From Syntrophaceae bacterium UBA6109 (GTDB taxonomy: Bacteria; Desulfobacterota; Syntrophia; Syntrophales; UBA6109), in NCBI GenBank assembly GCA_002428445.1, contig DIWJ01000030.1, positions 17,807 to 64,798 of the forward strand: a stretch of DNA of 46,992 nucleotides, written 5' to 3'. The number at the start of each line of letters is the position of its first letter. Within the stretch, counting starts at the first letter, position 1. The notes under the pieces were generated by a model. It was given only the letters and a program-made list of their open reading frames with translations. It had not been told where the DNA came from and made no database searches. The translations under genes and the position numbers were made by a program. Shown here piece by piece: positions 32,453 through 41,408 of this stretch.

Positions 32453-33700
32453 TCAAAAAGGCTTCAATCGACCTTGGTGATCGAAGGTGAATCGCAAGGG
32501 GTCCCGATGAAGGATGAGGTTTGGTTTATCAATAAGTTGAGAAAAAACCGGTTCGCTGACCCAGAACGTCTTTAAATCGGCGGTGCTGATGATTCGCCCG
32601 ACACGGGCCTTCAGGGGATCCACAACGGGACCCAAAGCCGCCTGAAGGGCTGAGGCGTCGTTTTCCCTCACCATGGGCAGGCGAACGCCGGTAAATCGCT
32701 TGGAACTCAGCGCATTTTTGTAGGTTGCATCCCAATCGATTTTTTCTGCAAAGTGCTTGGTGGTTACGTCCGCGAGTCCGATGCCTATTGCGTTGCCGTG
32801 AGATTCGGGCGTGAGGTCCAGGACCGCCAATACCCGGTAATCGGGTTTCCGCTCCCCGCCCCCCCGGCGCCAAAATCCCACCACATTGGGATCCATGCCG
32901 GCGCCGCTGATGTTCTTGCCGATCTTCTCCACAATCAGGACATCGAGACATTCGACGGGAAGACGGGGCAACAGCTCCCGCGCTTCGGTGAGCAGCTCCC
33001 GATCGGTGGATGCGAATTCCCGGGGGCCGGCCAGCCGCAACGAGTGTGTGCCGCCCAGGGCGTTTTCCGTGACCGCCAGCCCGAAAAGGACCGATGTTTT
33101 TCCGAGGATGAGGCTCGCTGCCGGCACGATGCAACGGGCAAGATCGTACTTGTGCATGTTGGCGGCGCCCACCTGGCGTCCCAGGCCGATCGCCAGGATC
33201 TTGCAGAGCCCCGATTCCACGTCGGAATGGAAACCGGTGTGGGGTTTGACCCGGTTGATCACCACGATGTGGTCGGCTTTCAGGGCGTCGACGGCGGTGA
33301 AAATCTCCGGCCCCTCGTCGACCTTTCCCAGCGAGGCAACCTCCATGGTCGCACGGATGGGAACGCCCGTGAACGCCTCCGTGATGCCCAAGCCCCGCAG
33401 GACCATGGCCTGCCCCTCGCCGGTCGCCGCGCCGTGGGATCCCATGGCCGGTGTGATGAATGGTTTGAGGCCCGCATCAACAAGATGGGTCACCGTGGTC
33501 GCCACCAGGTCTTTGAGATCATGGGTTCCCCGAGAGGCGACGCAGACGGCGACGCTTTGCCCGGCCCGCGTTCTTTGCTTCAGGTCGAATCCCGCCAGGA
33601 GCCGGCGCACCTCGCTGCAGATATCCTTGATCCCCGTATCGGTGAAGAGCTGGTCAACCCTGTACATCTCCGGAAACGAAAATTCCGCGGGACTCAACAT
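32453..33700 (-). CDS. LarA-like (nickel-pincer racemase family) protein
   Basis: The start at 33700 is preferred because AAGGAGTGTCC lies just before it. The 415-residue protein has a LarA-type N-terminal half with VAVCVASRGTHDLKDLVATT, a ligand-like His in AMGSHGAATGEGQ, and VINRVKPHTGFHSDVESGLC with a Lys soon after. It differs from canonical LarA at 41409 and belongs to a side branch whose reactions are mostly unknown (2-hydroxy acid racemisation or epimerisation in known relatives). It is the last gene of the long minus-strand operon after tctCBA. The accessory larB, larC and larE genes are not in the window. Confidence 0.75.
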   Translation of the reverse strand: MLSPAEFSFPEMYRVDQLFTDTGIKDICSEVRRLLAGFDLKQRTRAGQSVAVCVASRGTHDLKDLVATTVTHLVDAGLKPFITPAMGSHGAATGEGQAMVLRGLGITEAFTGVPIRATMEVASLGKVDEGPEIFTAVDALKADHIVVINRVKPHTGFHSDVESGLCKILAIGLGRQVGAANMHKYDLARCIVPAASLILGKTSVLFGLAVTENALGGTHSLRLAGPREFASTDRELLTEARELLPRLPVECLDVLIVEKIGKNISGAGMDPNVVGFWRRGGGERKPDYRVLAVLDLTPESHGNAIGIGLADVTTKHFAEKIDWDATYKNALSSKRFTGVRLPMVRENDASALQAALGPVVDPLKARVGRIISTADLKTFWVSEPVFSQLIDKPNLILHRDPLRFTFDHQGRLKPF

Positions 33701-33707
33701 GGACACT

Positions 33708-33744
33708 CCTTCTTCCTTCCTTCCTTCCTTCTTTCCTTTTCCTT
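33708..33744. repeat. (GGAA)n simple repeat at the ribosome site of the LarA-like gene
   Basis: Between the tctA stop and the LarA-like start, the minus strand is almost pure purine. It has at least four GGAA tandem units plus degenerate ones, merging into the AAGGAG ribosome site. It offers several overlapping Shine-Dalgarno-like sites and could vary in length by slippage. Confidence 0.8.
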
Positions 33745-35244
33745 TCAATCGGCGGAACGCATGCGACCCAGGGCTTTTGAAATCAAGGGCAGAAAGAAAG
33801 AAACAACTGCCAGGATCAGCAGAACGGCCGAAATCCGATGGGTGAAGAAAATGGACGGATCGTTTTGCGAAATCGTCAGGCTCTGCCGCAGGCTCAGCTC
33901 GGCGCGGTCCCCGAGGATCAGGCCCAAGACCACCGGCGCCAGCGGGAATTCATATCTTTTCATAAAGACGCCGAGCACGGCAAAGGTCAGCATGACCACG
34001 ACATCGAGCGTTGCATTGCGGAAACTGTAAACGCCCACGAGCGCCAAAATCAGAACCACGATCCGCATGTAGGGAATGATCCGGTCCATGACCCAAACCA
34101 TCGGGGGAATGAATCCGATATTGAGCACCAGCAAGATGAAGTTGCCGATGTACATGCTGGCGATCAATCCCCAGACGACATCCGGAGCCTCTCGGAAAAG
34201 GCTCGGCCCCGGCTGCAACCCGAACATGAGCAGGGCGCCCAACAGAACCGCCGTCGTCCCGGAACCGGGAATCCCCAGGCTCAACATGGGAATGAACGCC
34301 CCGCCGGTCGAGGCGTTGTTGGCCGTCTCCGGCCCTGCGACCCCCTCGATGGCGCCCTTGCCGAACCGATCGGGTGTTTTTGAAACCTTCTGCTCGATGC
34401 CGTAAGAGAGAAACGAGGCAATCGTCGCACCGGCGCCGGGAAGCACGCCGACGAAAAAACCCAGAATGGAGCCCCGCAGAATGGGGCCCATGCATTGCCG
34501 GATATCCTGCAACGAGGGAAGAATCTTGCGCCAACTGAGGTCGACTTTGATGATGTCGCAACTCTCTTTCCGGATCAGACCCTCGATCATCTCGCTGACC
34601 CCGAAGAGTCCCACGGCAACGGGAAGGAACTGGACTCCATCGAGGAGTCCGCTGATGCCGAACGTCAGGCGCGGATCGCCGCTGATGACGTCGTCTCCCA
34701 CGCAGCCCAGAAGGAGTCCTAAAATGGTCGCGATCAAACCGCGCACGAGGGATTTCCCGGTGAAGGCGGTGATGAGGCTCAGCGCCAGCACCATCAGGGC
34801 GAAGTACTCGGGCGGCCCGAAGGAAAGGGCATATTCCGCCAGCATCGGGCCAAATAACATCAACCCGATGACGCTCAGGGTGCCGCCGACAAAAGATCCG
34901 ATCGTGGCGATGCCCAGAGCTTTCCCCGCCCGGCCCTGCCTGGCCATCTGATAGCCGTCAAAGGTGGTCACAACGGAAGCCGATTCCCCGGGGACGTTCA
35001 TCAGCACCGAGGTGATCGTGCCGCCGTACTGGGTGCCGTAATAGATTCCCGCCAGCAGAATAATGGCGGAGGCCGGCCCCAGATTATAGGAAGCCGGCAG
35101 CAGGATGGCGACGGCGCCCGTGGGGCCGATTCCGGGAAGCGCCCCCACGAGTGTTCCGATCAAGATGCCTGCCATGCAGACGAAAAGATTCGCCGGCGTC
35201 AGAGCCGTCTGAAAACCGAGTAAGAGGGATTGGAGGGTTTCCAT
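33745..35244 (-). CDS. tctA: TTT-family large membrane subunit TctA (copy 2)
   Basis: The 499-residue protein has GALPGIGPTGAVAILLPASY, YGTQYGGTITSVLMNVPGES, LPGAGATIASFLSYGIEQKV and VAGPETANNASTGGAFIPML, matching TctA. It is strongly similar to copy 1 at 29911, including the first residues (MET then a hydrophobic run). GGAG precedes its ATG. It lies 35 bp after tctB in the minus-strand operon. Confidence 0.92.
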   Translation of the reverse strand: METLQSLLLGFQTALTPANLFVCMAGILIGTLVGALPGIGPTGAVAILLPASYNLGPASAIILLAGIYYGTQYGGTITSVLMNVPGESASVVTTFDGYQMARQGRAGKALGIATIGSFVGGTLSVIGLMLFGPMLAEYALSFGPPEYFALMVLALSLITAFTGKSLVRGLIATILGLLLGCVGDDVISGDPRLTFGISGLLDGVQFLPVAVGLFGVSEMIEGLIRKESCDIIKVDLSWRKILPSLQDIRQCMGPILRGSILGFFVGVLPGAGATIASFLSYGIEQKVSKTPDRFGKGAIEGVAGPETANNASTGGAFIPMLSLGIPGSGTTAVLLGALLMFGLQPGPSLFREAPDVVWGLIASMYIGNFILLVLNIGFIPPMVWVMDRIIPYMRIVVLILALVGVYSFRNATLDVVVMLTFAVLGVFMKRYEFPLAPVVLGLILGDRAELSLRQSLTISQNDPSIFFTHRISAVLLILAVVSFFLPLISKALGRMRSAD

Positions 35245-35279
35245 CGCTTTACTCCATCCAATTTGTCATCCCAGCAGCG

Positions 35280-35759
35280 CTATCCGTAAAACCACATCAA
35301 CAGACCCAACGGCAACGGAACCCCGAGCAACACGGTAAAAACCAGCCAGATTCCAATGGACAGGATCAGGCTCATGGCAACCACCCGCAGCCAGCCGAAT
35401 CCTTCGAGCCATCTGAGCTCGACCACACTCAGCACCAAAAGAATGGGCAGGGCGCCAACCCTTTCCCAAAGAAACGCAGCCGCGAAGGCCAGGATCACGA
35501 GAAAGGCTGCCTTGAGCACATTCCCTATTTTTGCCGGTTCGGAAGCCGTGTCTTTCTTGACCTTGCGTGCTTGAAACCAGTAGACAAAGACCAGCAGCGT
35601 CAGGCAGACCGCAAGGATCTTGGGATACGTACCCGGCCCCATGGCCCCCGCTTCCGCGGCGGACATGGAGGCGATATCGCGGAACACCAAAAGTGCAAGA
35701 CCCAACCAGAACAATCCCATGAACCCCTGTCCCAGGGGGATCGGCAGCAACTTTCTCAT
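35280..35759 (-). CDS. tctB: TTT-family small membrane subunit TctB (copy 2)
   Basis: The 159-residue protein has four hydrophobic segments (FMGLFWLGLALLVF, YPKILAVCLTLLVFVYWF, VLKAAFLVILAFAAAFLW and VVAMSLILSIGIWLVFTVLL) and ends GVPLPLGLLMWFYG, as TctB proteins do. GGAGG lies upstream of the start. It is placed between tctC and tctA on the minus strand. Confidence 0.87.
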   Translation of the reverse strand: MRKLLPIPLGQGFMGLFWLGLALLVFRDIASMSAAEAGAMGPGTYPKILAVCLTLLVFVYWFQARKVKKDTASEPAKIGNVLKAAFLVILAFAAAFLWERVGALPILLVLSVVELRWLEGFGWLRVVAMSLILSIGIWLVFTVLLGVPLPLGLLMWFYG

Positions 35760-35793
35760 GACCTGACAACCTCCGGTGTCACGGGGGTGAGCC

Positions 35794-36759
35794 TTATTTC
35801 AGATCCACCAGCATTTTCTTGAGATCCTTGTAATCCTGTTCCACATACTTCCGGAAACCGTCGGCATCATTGTAAACCACCGGGAAGCCGGACTTTGCAA
35901 ACTTCTCCGTAACAGCGGGAGATTTGACCGCCTGGGAAAAGGCATCGATCAGGGTCTTTTTCACGGCCGGCGGAATGCCCTTGGGGGCTGCAATGCCGCG
36001 CCAGGCGCCGTAGTAGATCTCGTAGCCGAGTTCCTTGAAAGTGGGAACGTTGGGTAAATTGGGATTCCTCGCCTCGGCCATGACGGCGATTGGTCTGATC
36101 TTGTTCTGTTCCACCAAAGGCTTCACTTCGGCCCAGGACCAGCAACCGGCTTGCACATGGCCTCCGGCAATCATCGGGACGCCTTCGCTGGCGCCTTTGG
36201 TGTGAACGTAATTGAATTTAATTCCGGTTCTGTCGGACAGGATCATCCCGGCGATGTGCTTGGAATTGGCCTTCCCGGGCGTCGATGCCGTCAGAGGCTT
36301 TTCTTTGCCGGCGGCGATGACATCCGCCAGGGTCTTGTAGGGCAGGGAAGCGCTGACCACGAAAACCATGGGATCGAAGCTGTACATGAGCAGTGGTTCG
36401 TAGGAATCGAGGGTGTAATCCACCTTCTTGGTCAGAACATTGGTCACGATCGAAGAGGTCATCGCCAGCAGCGTGTACCCGTCGGGTTTGGCATTGGCCA
36501 CATACCGCTGCCCCTCGACGGATCCGCCGGCGGGCTTGTTCAGGACGGTGATTTTTTGTCCAAGGGTTTTTTCCGCCTCGGCTCCGATCATGCGGATGGT
36601 GTTGTCCACCGCCCCGCCCGGGGCGAAGGGAACCACAACCTCAAGAAAACGGCTGGGAAACGGATTTTCCGCCGCGATTGCACCGGAAATGCACCATCCC
36701 GAAGCAACCGCACCAACGAGAAATAATATCACAAGTCCGCGAAACATTCTTTGGTTCAT
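35794..36759 (-). CDS. tctC: TTT-family solute-binding protein TctC (copy 2)
   Basis: The 321-residue protein has a signal peptide (LVILFLVGAVASGWCISGAI, cleaved near AAEN), then FPSRFLEVVVPFAPGGAVDN, PDGYTLLAMTSSIVTNVLTK, VPMIAGGHVQAG, LPNVPTFKELGY and YGAWRGIAAPKG. It clearly shares ancestry with copy 1 (for example LLAMTSS, VTNxLTKKVD and IHTKGA/VHTKGA). Differences in the central part (SHGHSTSHH against TPGKANSKH) suggest a different or modified ligand. GGAGG precedes the ATG. Confidence 0.92.
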   Translation of the reverse strand: MNQRMFRGLVILFLVGAVASGWCISGAIAAENPFPSRFLEVVVPFAPGGAVDNTIRMIGAEAEKTLGQKITVLNKPAGGSVEGQRYVANAKPDGYTLLAMTSSIVTNVLTKKVDYTLDSYEPLLMYSFDPMVFVVSASLPYKTLADVIAAGKEKPLTASTPGKANSKHIAGMILSDRTGIKFNYVHTKGASEGVPMIAGGHVQAGCWSWAEVKPLVEQNKIRPIAVMAEARNPNLPNVPTFKELGYEIYYGAWRGIAAPKGIPPAVKKTLIDAFSQAVKSPAVTEKFAKSGFPVVYNDADGFRKYVEQDYKDLKKMLVDLK

Positions 36760-36792
36760 CAGCGTTCCTCCTTACATTTGTTGGTTATTCAA

Positions 36793-37953
36793 TCATATTA
36801 CCGGGCCCGTTACATAAATATCCATGGCTTGCACGTAGCCGGAGACTTCGGCCTTGGTTTCCACGCCCGAAGCCGTTTCGATAAGCTTTTCGATGATCCG
36901 CCGGCCGGCCTGCTGGAGAGTTTCCTCCCCATCCATGACGCCGTGCACCGACAGGTCCATGTGGTCCTGCATGCGCCGCCAGGTGACCTCGTTGCCGGTC
37001 ACCTTGATCACCGGGACGAAGGGGAATCCCTGGGGCGCTCCGAGCCCGGTGGTGAAAACGATCAGATTCGCGCCTGCAGCGGCCATCCCGGTTAGAAGCT
37101 CAGGCTCCCGGCCCGGAGAGTCCATGACCACCAGCCCTTTGACCGCGGGGCACTGCCCATACTCGTAAACGGCCTGGACCACCGCCCCGCCGATCTTGGC
37201 AATAGCGCCCAGGGATTTTTCCTCGATGGTGGTGAGCCCTCCCTTGATATTGCCGGGCGTCGGCTGGCCGCCGCGCATATCGACGCCCATGGCCTTGACC
37301 CGCTGTTCCATCCGATTCACGAGCCGCAGGAGATCCCGGCCGGTCTGTTCGTCTTTGCACTGACGGGCCATGAGATGCTCGGCGCCGATAATTTCCGTCA
37401 CTTCGCCCATGATGACGGACGCGCCCTCCGCCACGAGGTACTCCGTGGCGACCCCCACAGCCGGGTTGGCGGCCAATCCGCTGGTGGTGTCCGAACTGCC
37501 GCATTTGAGCCCGAGGACGAGATCGCTCAGGGGGCATTCGACGCGCTGGAGCCGGGAGGCATCGATGGCCATCTGCTGGGCAGCCAGCACCCCCAGGGCC
37601 GTGGTCCTGGCGGCGCCCCCCTCCTTCTGTATGCCGATGACCTGCACCGGTTTTCCGGAATCCGCGATGGCCTTGGCCACTTGCGCCACATCCGTCCCTT
37701 CGCATCCCAGACTAACCAGGACCACCGCAGCCAGGTTCGGGTTTTGTCCCAGTCCGATCAGGGCCTGCGTGACCCTCTCCAAGTCGGGCGGGGTCTGGCA
37801 ACATCCCTGCTGATGGCTGAAGGCCACCGCACCCTTTACCTGACCGGCAATTGCGCGCGCCACTTCGTTGGCGCAGACGACCGTCGAGAGCACCCCCACA
37901 TCGTTCCGCGTGCCCACGCGGCCGTCCGCTCTTCGATATCCCCAGAAATTCAT
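36793..37953 (-). CDS. UxaA-family hydro-lyase, large (catalytic) subunit
   Basis: The 386-residue protein starts MNFWGYRRADGRVGTRNDVG and has VLSTVVCANEVARAIA, SHQQGCCQTP, LVSLGCEGTDV, KCGSSDTTSGLAANPAVG, QPTPGNIKGGLTTIEEKSLG and MDSPGREPELLTGMAAAGAN. This is the UxaA/GarD pattern of altronate and galactarate dehydratases, iron-dependent enzymes. SuyB of sulfolactate lyase is a relative, but the GTRN-VLSTVVC start and the LGCE block fit UxaA better. The SAF-domain part is coded separately upstream (38099). It would eliminate water, or possibly sulfite, from a hydroxy acid to give an oxo acid. GGAGT precedes the ATG. Confidence 0.83.
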   Translation of the reverse strand: MNFWGYRRADGRVGTRNDVGVLSTVVCANEVARAIAGQVKGAVAFSHQQGCCQTPPDLERVTQALIGLGQNPNLAAVVLVSLGCEGTDVAQVAKAIADSGKPVQVIGIQKEGGAARTTALGVLAAQQMAIDASRLQRVECPLSDLVLGLKCGSSDTTSGLAANPAVGVATEYLVAEGASVIMGEVTEIIGAEHLMARQCKDEQTGRDLLRLVNRMEQRVKAMGVDMRGGQPTPGNIKGGLTTIEEKSLGAIAKIGGAVVQAVYEYGQCPAVKGLVVMDSPGREPELLTGMAAAGANLIVFTTGLGAPQGFPFVPVIKVTGNEVTWRRMQDHMDLSVHGVMDGEETLQQAGRRIIEKLIETASGVETKAEVSGYVQAMDIYVTGPVI

Positions 37954-37992
37954 GGTTTCACTCCGTTAAAGTTTGATGAAACGATTTAGAGC

Positions 37993-38078
37993 TCTCCGCA
38001 GCAAGCTGCGGAGAATCTTTGATCCTTAAGAGGAACATCCCCTCGTTTTCGATCGTTTATCCCGCGGCAAGCCGTGGA
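37993..38078. repeat. Two related REP-like palindromes
   Basis: TCTCCGCAGC and GCTGCGGAGA surround AA at 37993-38014, a perfect ten-base stem. A related copy (CCGCGGC, AA, GCCGTGG) lies at about 38061-38078, and both are followed by AGAAT. They fill the 145-bp gap between the two UxaA subunit genes and may stabilise or separate parts of the transcript. Confidence 0.7.
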
Positions 38079-38098
38079 GAATGAACTCGCTGGCGGAT

Positions 38099-38389
38099 TC
38101 AGGCCAGATCGCCGCGGCCGCGCGTGCTCTCCACGTTGTGCACGTGGACGTGCTCGCCGGGCTCGATGTCCCGTGTCGCCAGGCCGATCACCGTTCCATA
38201 TTTCAAGATCTCTTCCCCTTTGCCGATGCGGCGCAACGCCAGCTTGTGGCCCAAAAGAATCTCCTGAACAACCTTGATGCTCACGTTCTCGTCTTCGACT
38301 CCCACCGCAGCGCTTTGACCCGCCGGAATATCCTGAATGGCGGTCGCCACATTGTCCTGCCGCTTGATTACAATCGCATTCCTACGCAT
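38099..38389 (-). CDS. UxaA-family small subunit (SAF domain)
   Basis: The start at 38389 has GAGG six bases upstream, 8 bp after the end of the MmgE/PrpD gene. The 96-residue product MRRNAIVIKRQDNVATAIQD continues with ILLGHKLALRRIGKGEEILK, YGTVIGLATRDIEPGEHVHV and HNVEST. These are the SAF-domain features of the N-terminal part of altronate dehydratase and of SuyA. It should pair with the large subunit to form the active site. A split UxaA is common in dehydratases of unknown substrate. Confidence 0.85.
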   Translation of the reverse strand: MRRNAIVIKRQDNVATAIQDIPAGQSAAVGVEDENVSIKVVQEILLGHKLALRRIGKGEEILKYGTVIGLATRDIEPGEHVHVHNVESTRGRGDLA

Positions 38390-38397
38390 AGGCACCC

Positions 38398-39756
38398 TCA
38401 CATTGCATTTAATGTCCGGAGTCCCTCTGCCCACTGGAGCACGTTTTGGACCTTTGGCAACTCCTGGATGGATTCAAACACCCTCTCCGCAGTCCCGCTG
38501 CCCCATACCGGTCCGGTCAGTTTCAGAAATTTGTCGCGCTTTTCACCCGCCGTCATGGGCAGTTCCGGATCGCCCCTGCGCACCACCGCCGACGCCGTGA
38601 TGGTCTTGCCCCCGAACAGGCGCAGGGTGATCTTTGCCGGGCGCTGACCCGGAACCCCGCCCAAACCGTCATCCGATATCAGGTTGATTTTCCGGAGCAG
38701 ATCGTCGATCTCCCCGCTCTCGCGATGCTCGCGGGAGAACTCCTCCTGCCCCACACGTCCCTTGAGGAGGGCGACGGCCACGCAGTAGGGAATGGAAAAC
38801 TTCGCCTGGTACTCGTCCGCCGGAAAAGACCGACCGGCAACCTGAAGCGATACGGGATGGACGCGCACCTCGATCTCCTCCACTTCCGCCAGGGCAACCT
38901 GGCCGTGGAGTTTCAGGCATGCCTCAATGGAAGTCATGGTATGCCCGCAAACCGGATAGTATTTAAAGGTGGTGGTCGTTGTCCACCACTCTTCCCCCAG
39001 GCCTGCCGTACATTTCCCGATATTCACCGGCTCCGGAACCATGGCGGAGAAAAAGCCCTGTCGCCCTTCGAAAATGGTCCGAGGCCCCTCGATCCCCTTC
39101 TGGGACAGCAGTGCCGCCAGCAAACCGGCATGGGCAGCCTTTGCGGGATGGAGGTTCTTGGCTTGCGGGGCATCCGGAAGAACCTCCCAAAGTCCCGCGG
39201 CCTGGGTGCCGGCGAGTCCGAAGGCGCCGGCGGTTTGCCGGGGATTGAGGCCGAGGGTTCGAGCGGCGGCAGCCGCGGCGCCGAAGGCTCCCACGGTTCC
39301 GGTGGTGTGCCAGATCTTGTAATGGGCCGGGTTGACAGCCGAAGCCAGGCGCAGGGACACCTCATACCCGGCCACGAGGGAAGTCAGCAGTTCCATCCCC
39401 GAGGCCTCCGCCCGGCAGGCGCCGGCAAAGGCAGCCGACAGGACCGGAGCGCCGGGATGGTAGAGTCCGGAGCGGTAGCTGTCATCGAACTCCAGCGAAT
39501 GGGATGCGCCTGCATTCGCCAGCGCCGCCCAAAGCGGCTCCACGAATTTCAGATCGCCCACCCGCAGAGCCCGGCCGGGCCCGTCGAAGACCGACGCCAG
39601 GGAGAGGAACGCCTGACTCAGGGGCGAGGCGAAACCGGCGGCGGCATTGGCAAACCAGTCCGCAAAAAGCTCAAGGGAAACTTTCCGGACCTCCACCGGC
39701 AACCGCGTCCAGTGGAGTCCATGCACGAAGCGCGCATATTGTTCGGACAAAGTCAT
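38398..39756 (-). CDS. MmgE/PrpD family protein
   Basis: The start at 39756 follows GGGGATG and avoids a weak upstream TTG. The 452-residue protein has the MmgE/PrpD pattern: an N-terminal helical domain with LELFADWFANAAAGF, NAGASHSLEFDDSYRSGLYH, HTTGTVGAFGAAAAAARTLG and LHPAKAAHAGLLAALL. A lid domain has FKYYPVCGHTMTSIEACLKL and ADEYQAKFSIPYCVAVALL. Relatives are 2-methylcitrate dehydratase, cis-aconitate decarboxylase and iminodisuccinate epimerase. Lying directly between the C-N lyase and the UxaA small subunit, it may epimerise or dehydrate the substrate of the lyase. Confidence 0.88.
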   Translation of the reverse strand: MTLSEQYARFVHGLHWTRLPVEVRKVSLELFADWFANAAAGFASPLSQAFLSLASVFDGPGRALRVGDLKFVEPLWAALANAGASHSLEFDDSYRSGLYHPGAPVLSAAFAGACRAEASGMELLTSLVAGYEVSLRLASAVNPAHYKIWHTTGTVGAFGAAAAAARTLGLNPRQTAGAFGLAGTQAAGLWEVLPDAPQAKNLHPAKAAHAGLLAALLSQKGIEGPRTIFEGRQGFFSAMVPEPVNIGKCTAGLGEEWWTTTTTFKYYPVCGHTMTSIEACLKLHGQVALAEVEEIEVRVHPVSLQVAGRSFPADEYQAKFSIPYCVAVALLKGRVGQEEFSREHRESGEIDDLLRKINLISDDGLGGVPGQRPAKITLRLFGGKTITASAVVRRGDPELPMTAGEKRDKFLKLTGPVWGSGTAERVFESIQELPKVQNVLQWAEGLRTLNAM

Positions 39757-39805
39757 GAAACATCCCCTGAAACGACGATCTTCCAACCGATGCGTTTATG
39801 GCTCC

Positions 39806-41176
39806 TCATGGGGTGGCAACACCGGCCAGTTGCCGATCCACCCGCGCCTTTACCACCTGGGCCACTTCGGCGGACAGGCCGAGATACCCGGCGGGATCCA
39901 AAACTTTTTCAATGTCCGCCCGCCGGCACTGGGCCGCCACTTCGGGATCGGACATGAGTTCATCAATCAGATGCGTTTCCTTTTCAAAGGCCCGCATGGA
40001 GGCCAGATAAACCTTTTCGTGGGCCTCGGGCAGCGGAAAATGCTTTTCCAGCAGGAACATCACCTGCTCCGAAAGCAGCATGCCCTTGAGAAGGTGCGTA
40101 TTCCGGAGCATGCGGCCCTCATTGACCGTGATCCCGCCGAAAAGCACGTTCATGTGGTTCAGCAGGCCGGACAGGTAGACGAAACTCTCGGGGACGGCGA
40201 TCCACTCATTCTTCCAACGGGAGGCATCCCTTTCGTTTTCCTGGCCCATGACCTCCAGCGCGATTCCGGCATTGGCCCGGATCTCCCGCTCCAGCACCAT
40301 GATCCACTCGCTGTGGATGGGGTTGCGCTTGTGGGGCATGGTGCTGCTGCCGATCTTCCCGGCCGAAGGTTCCAGCAATTCCCCGAACTCCGTCTTGGTC
40401 AGGTTGTAAACCTCGCGGGCGATCCTGGCTCCGGTGCCGGCCAGCAGCGCGCAAAGCGTCATCGTCTCGGCGATGCGGTCCCGGGAGCTGTGCCAAACCG
40501 TCTCCGGCACGCCCAATCCCAGCAGTTCGAGCGTCCTTTTCTGCACCTCGAAACCTTGTTTCCCCCAGGAAGCGAAATTCCCCACAGCGCCGGTCATGTT
40601 GCCCACGAGGATGCGCTCCCGGGCCATGGTCCACCGCTCGTGCTGCCGGGAGAGTTCCGAGAGCCAGATGGCGGCCTTGAACCCGAAAGTGATCGGAAGT
40701 GCGTGCCCCCCGTGGGTGCGGCCGACCATGATGGTTTGCGCATGCTTTCCCGTCAGATCGGAGATGAGGCGCATGACATTGGACAGGCGTTCCAGCACCA
40801 GGTCATAGCCATCCTTGATCATCAGCATCAAGGCGGTATCGATGATGTCCTGCGTCGTGGCGCCGAAGTGGAGGTAGCGGGAGTGGTCATGCGCGATTAC
40901 GCGCCGGAAGTCGGACAGAAGCCCCAGCAGACTGTGTCCGGTGCGTTTTCCGCTGGCTTTGACCGCTTCGAGATCAATCAGGGAAACATCCGCTTTTGAG
41001 GCGATGGTATCGGCCGCTTCCCGCGGGATCATCCCCATGGCAGCTTGGGCCTTGGCCAGAGCCGCCTCCACATCGAGCCAGCGCTGAAAGGAAGATGTTT
41101 CCTCAAACACCCGTCGCATTTCGGCCGTGCCAACCGAATCTCCGAAAACAATGCTGTCCATAAAGTGAACCGTCAT
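39806..41176 (-). CDS. Adenylosuccinate lyase/CMLE-like C-N or C-C lyase (fumarase superfamily)
   Basis: The start at 41176 has GAGG seven bases upstream; the open frame reaches further upstream but runs through the operator. The 456-residue protein has the superfamily blocks YLHFGATTQDIIDTALMLMI (catalytic Thr/Asp region), VGRTHGGHALPITFGFKAAI and the signature GSSTMPHKRNPIHSEW at about 275-290. These enzymes split fumarate from a substrate by beta-elimination. It is not a typical PurB since no purine genes surround it. With MmgE/PrpD next, it recalls the iminodisuccinate or amino-dicarboxylate degradation pair, which is an inference. It is the first gene of the long minus-strand operon under operator B. 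Confidence 0.86.
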   Translation of the reverse strand: MTVHFMDSIVFGDSVGTAEMRRVFEETSSFQRWLDVEAALAKAQAAMGMIPREAADTIASKADVSLIDLEAVKASGKRTGHSLLGLLSDFRRVIAHDHSRYLHFGATTQDIIDTALMLMIKDGYDLVLERLSNVMRLISDLTGKHAQTIMVGRTHGGHALPITFGFKAAIWLSELSRQHERWTMARERILVGNMTGAVGNFASWGKQGFEVQKRTLELLGLGVPETVWHSSRDRIAETMTLCALLAGTGARIAREVYNLTKTEFGELLEPSAGKIGSSTMPHKRNPIHSEWIMVLEREIRANAGIALEVMGQENERDASRWKNEWIAVPESFVYLSGLLNHMNVLFGGITVNEGRMLRNTHLLKGMLLSEQVMFLLEKHFPLPEAHEKVYLASMRAFEKETHLIDELMSDPEVAAQCRRADIEKVLDPAGYLGLSAEVAQVVKARVDRQLAGVATP

Positions 41177-41269
41177 CTCGCATCCTCGCTTGAATTTATT
41201 TTTCGCCGCTGCACCGTACCGCCTACTCCTTGGTGTACCGGCAAAGGGTAAAATCACTTTCCGACGATG

Positions 41270-41335
41270 ATCTAAGCACCGCTCCTTGTCAAAATCAAAC
41301 GGAATATATTTATTGAAATTATAAGAAATTCTTAT
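41270..41335 (-). promoter_or_regulatory. LysR-type operator plus promoter B, before the lyase operon
   Basis: The palindrome ATAAGAAATTCTTAT (41321-41335) has perfect seven-base arms and T-N11-A. On the minus strand it is followed by -35 TTGATT (complement of 41293-41298), exactly 17 bases, and -10 TTAGAT (complement of 41270-41275). The lyase ATG is at 41176. Bases between the palindrome and -10 closely match sites A and C. Confidence 0.75.
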
Positions 41336-41408
41336 GATATGGCCGAATACAATCCGGCGGCCATAGACATCGAGATCGACATCAAGGAACGAAGCAAACC
41401 GCGGGGAT

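Noticed and set aside
36793..38389. Assignment as SuyAB (sulfolactate sulfo-lyase)
   Set aside because: Tempting beside a CuyA-like gene, but the large subunit start (GTRNDVGVLSTVVC) and LGCE block fit UxaA better; kept only as an alternative.
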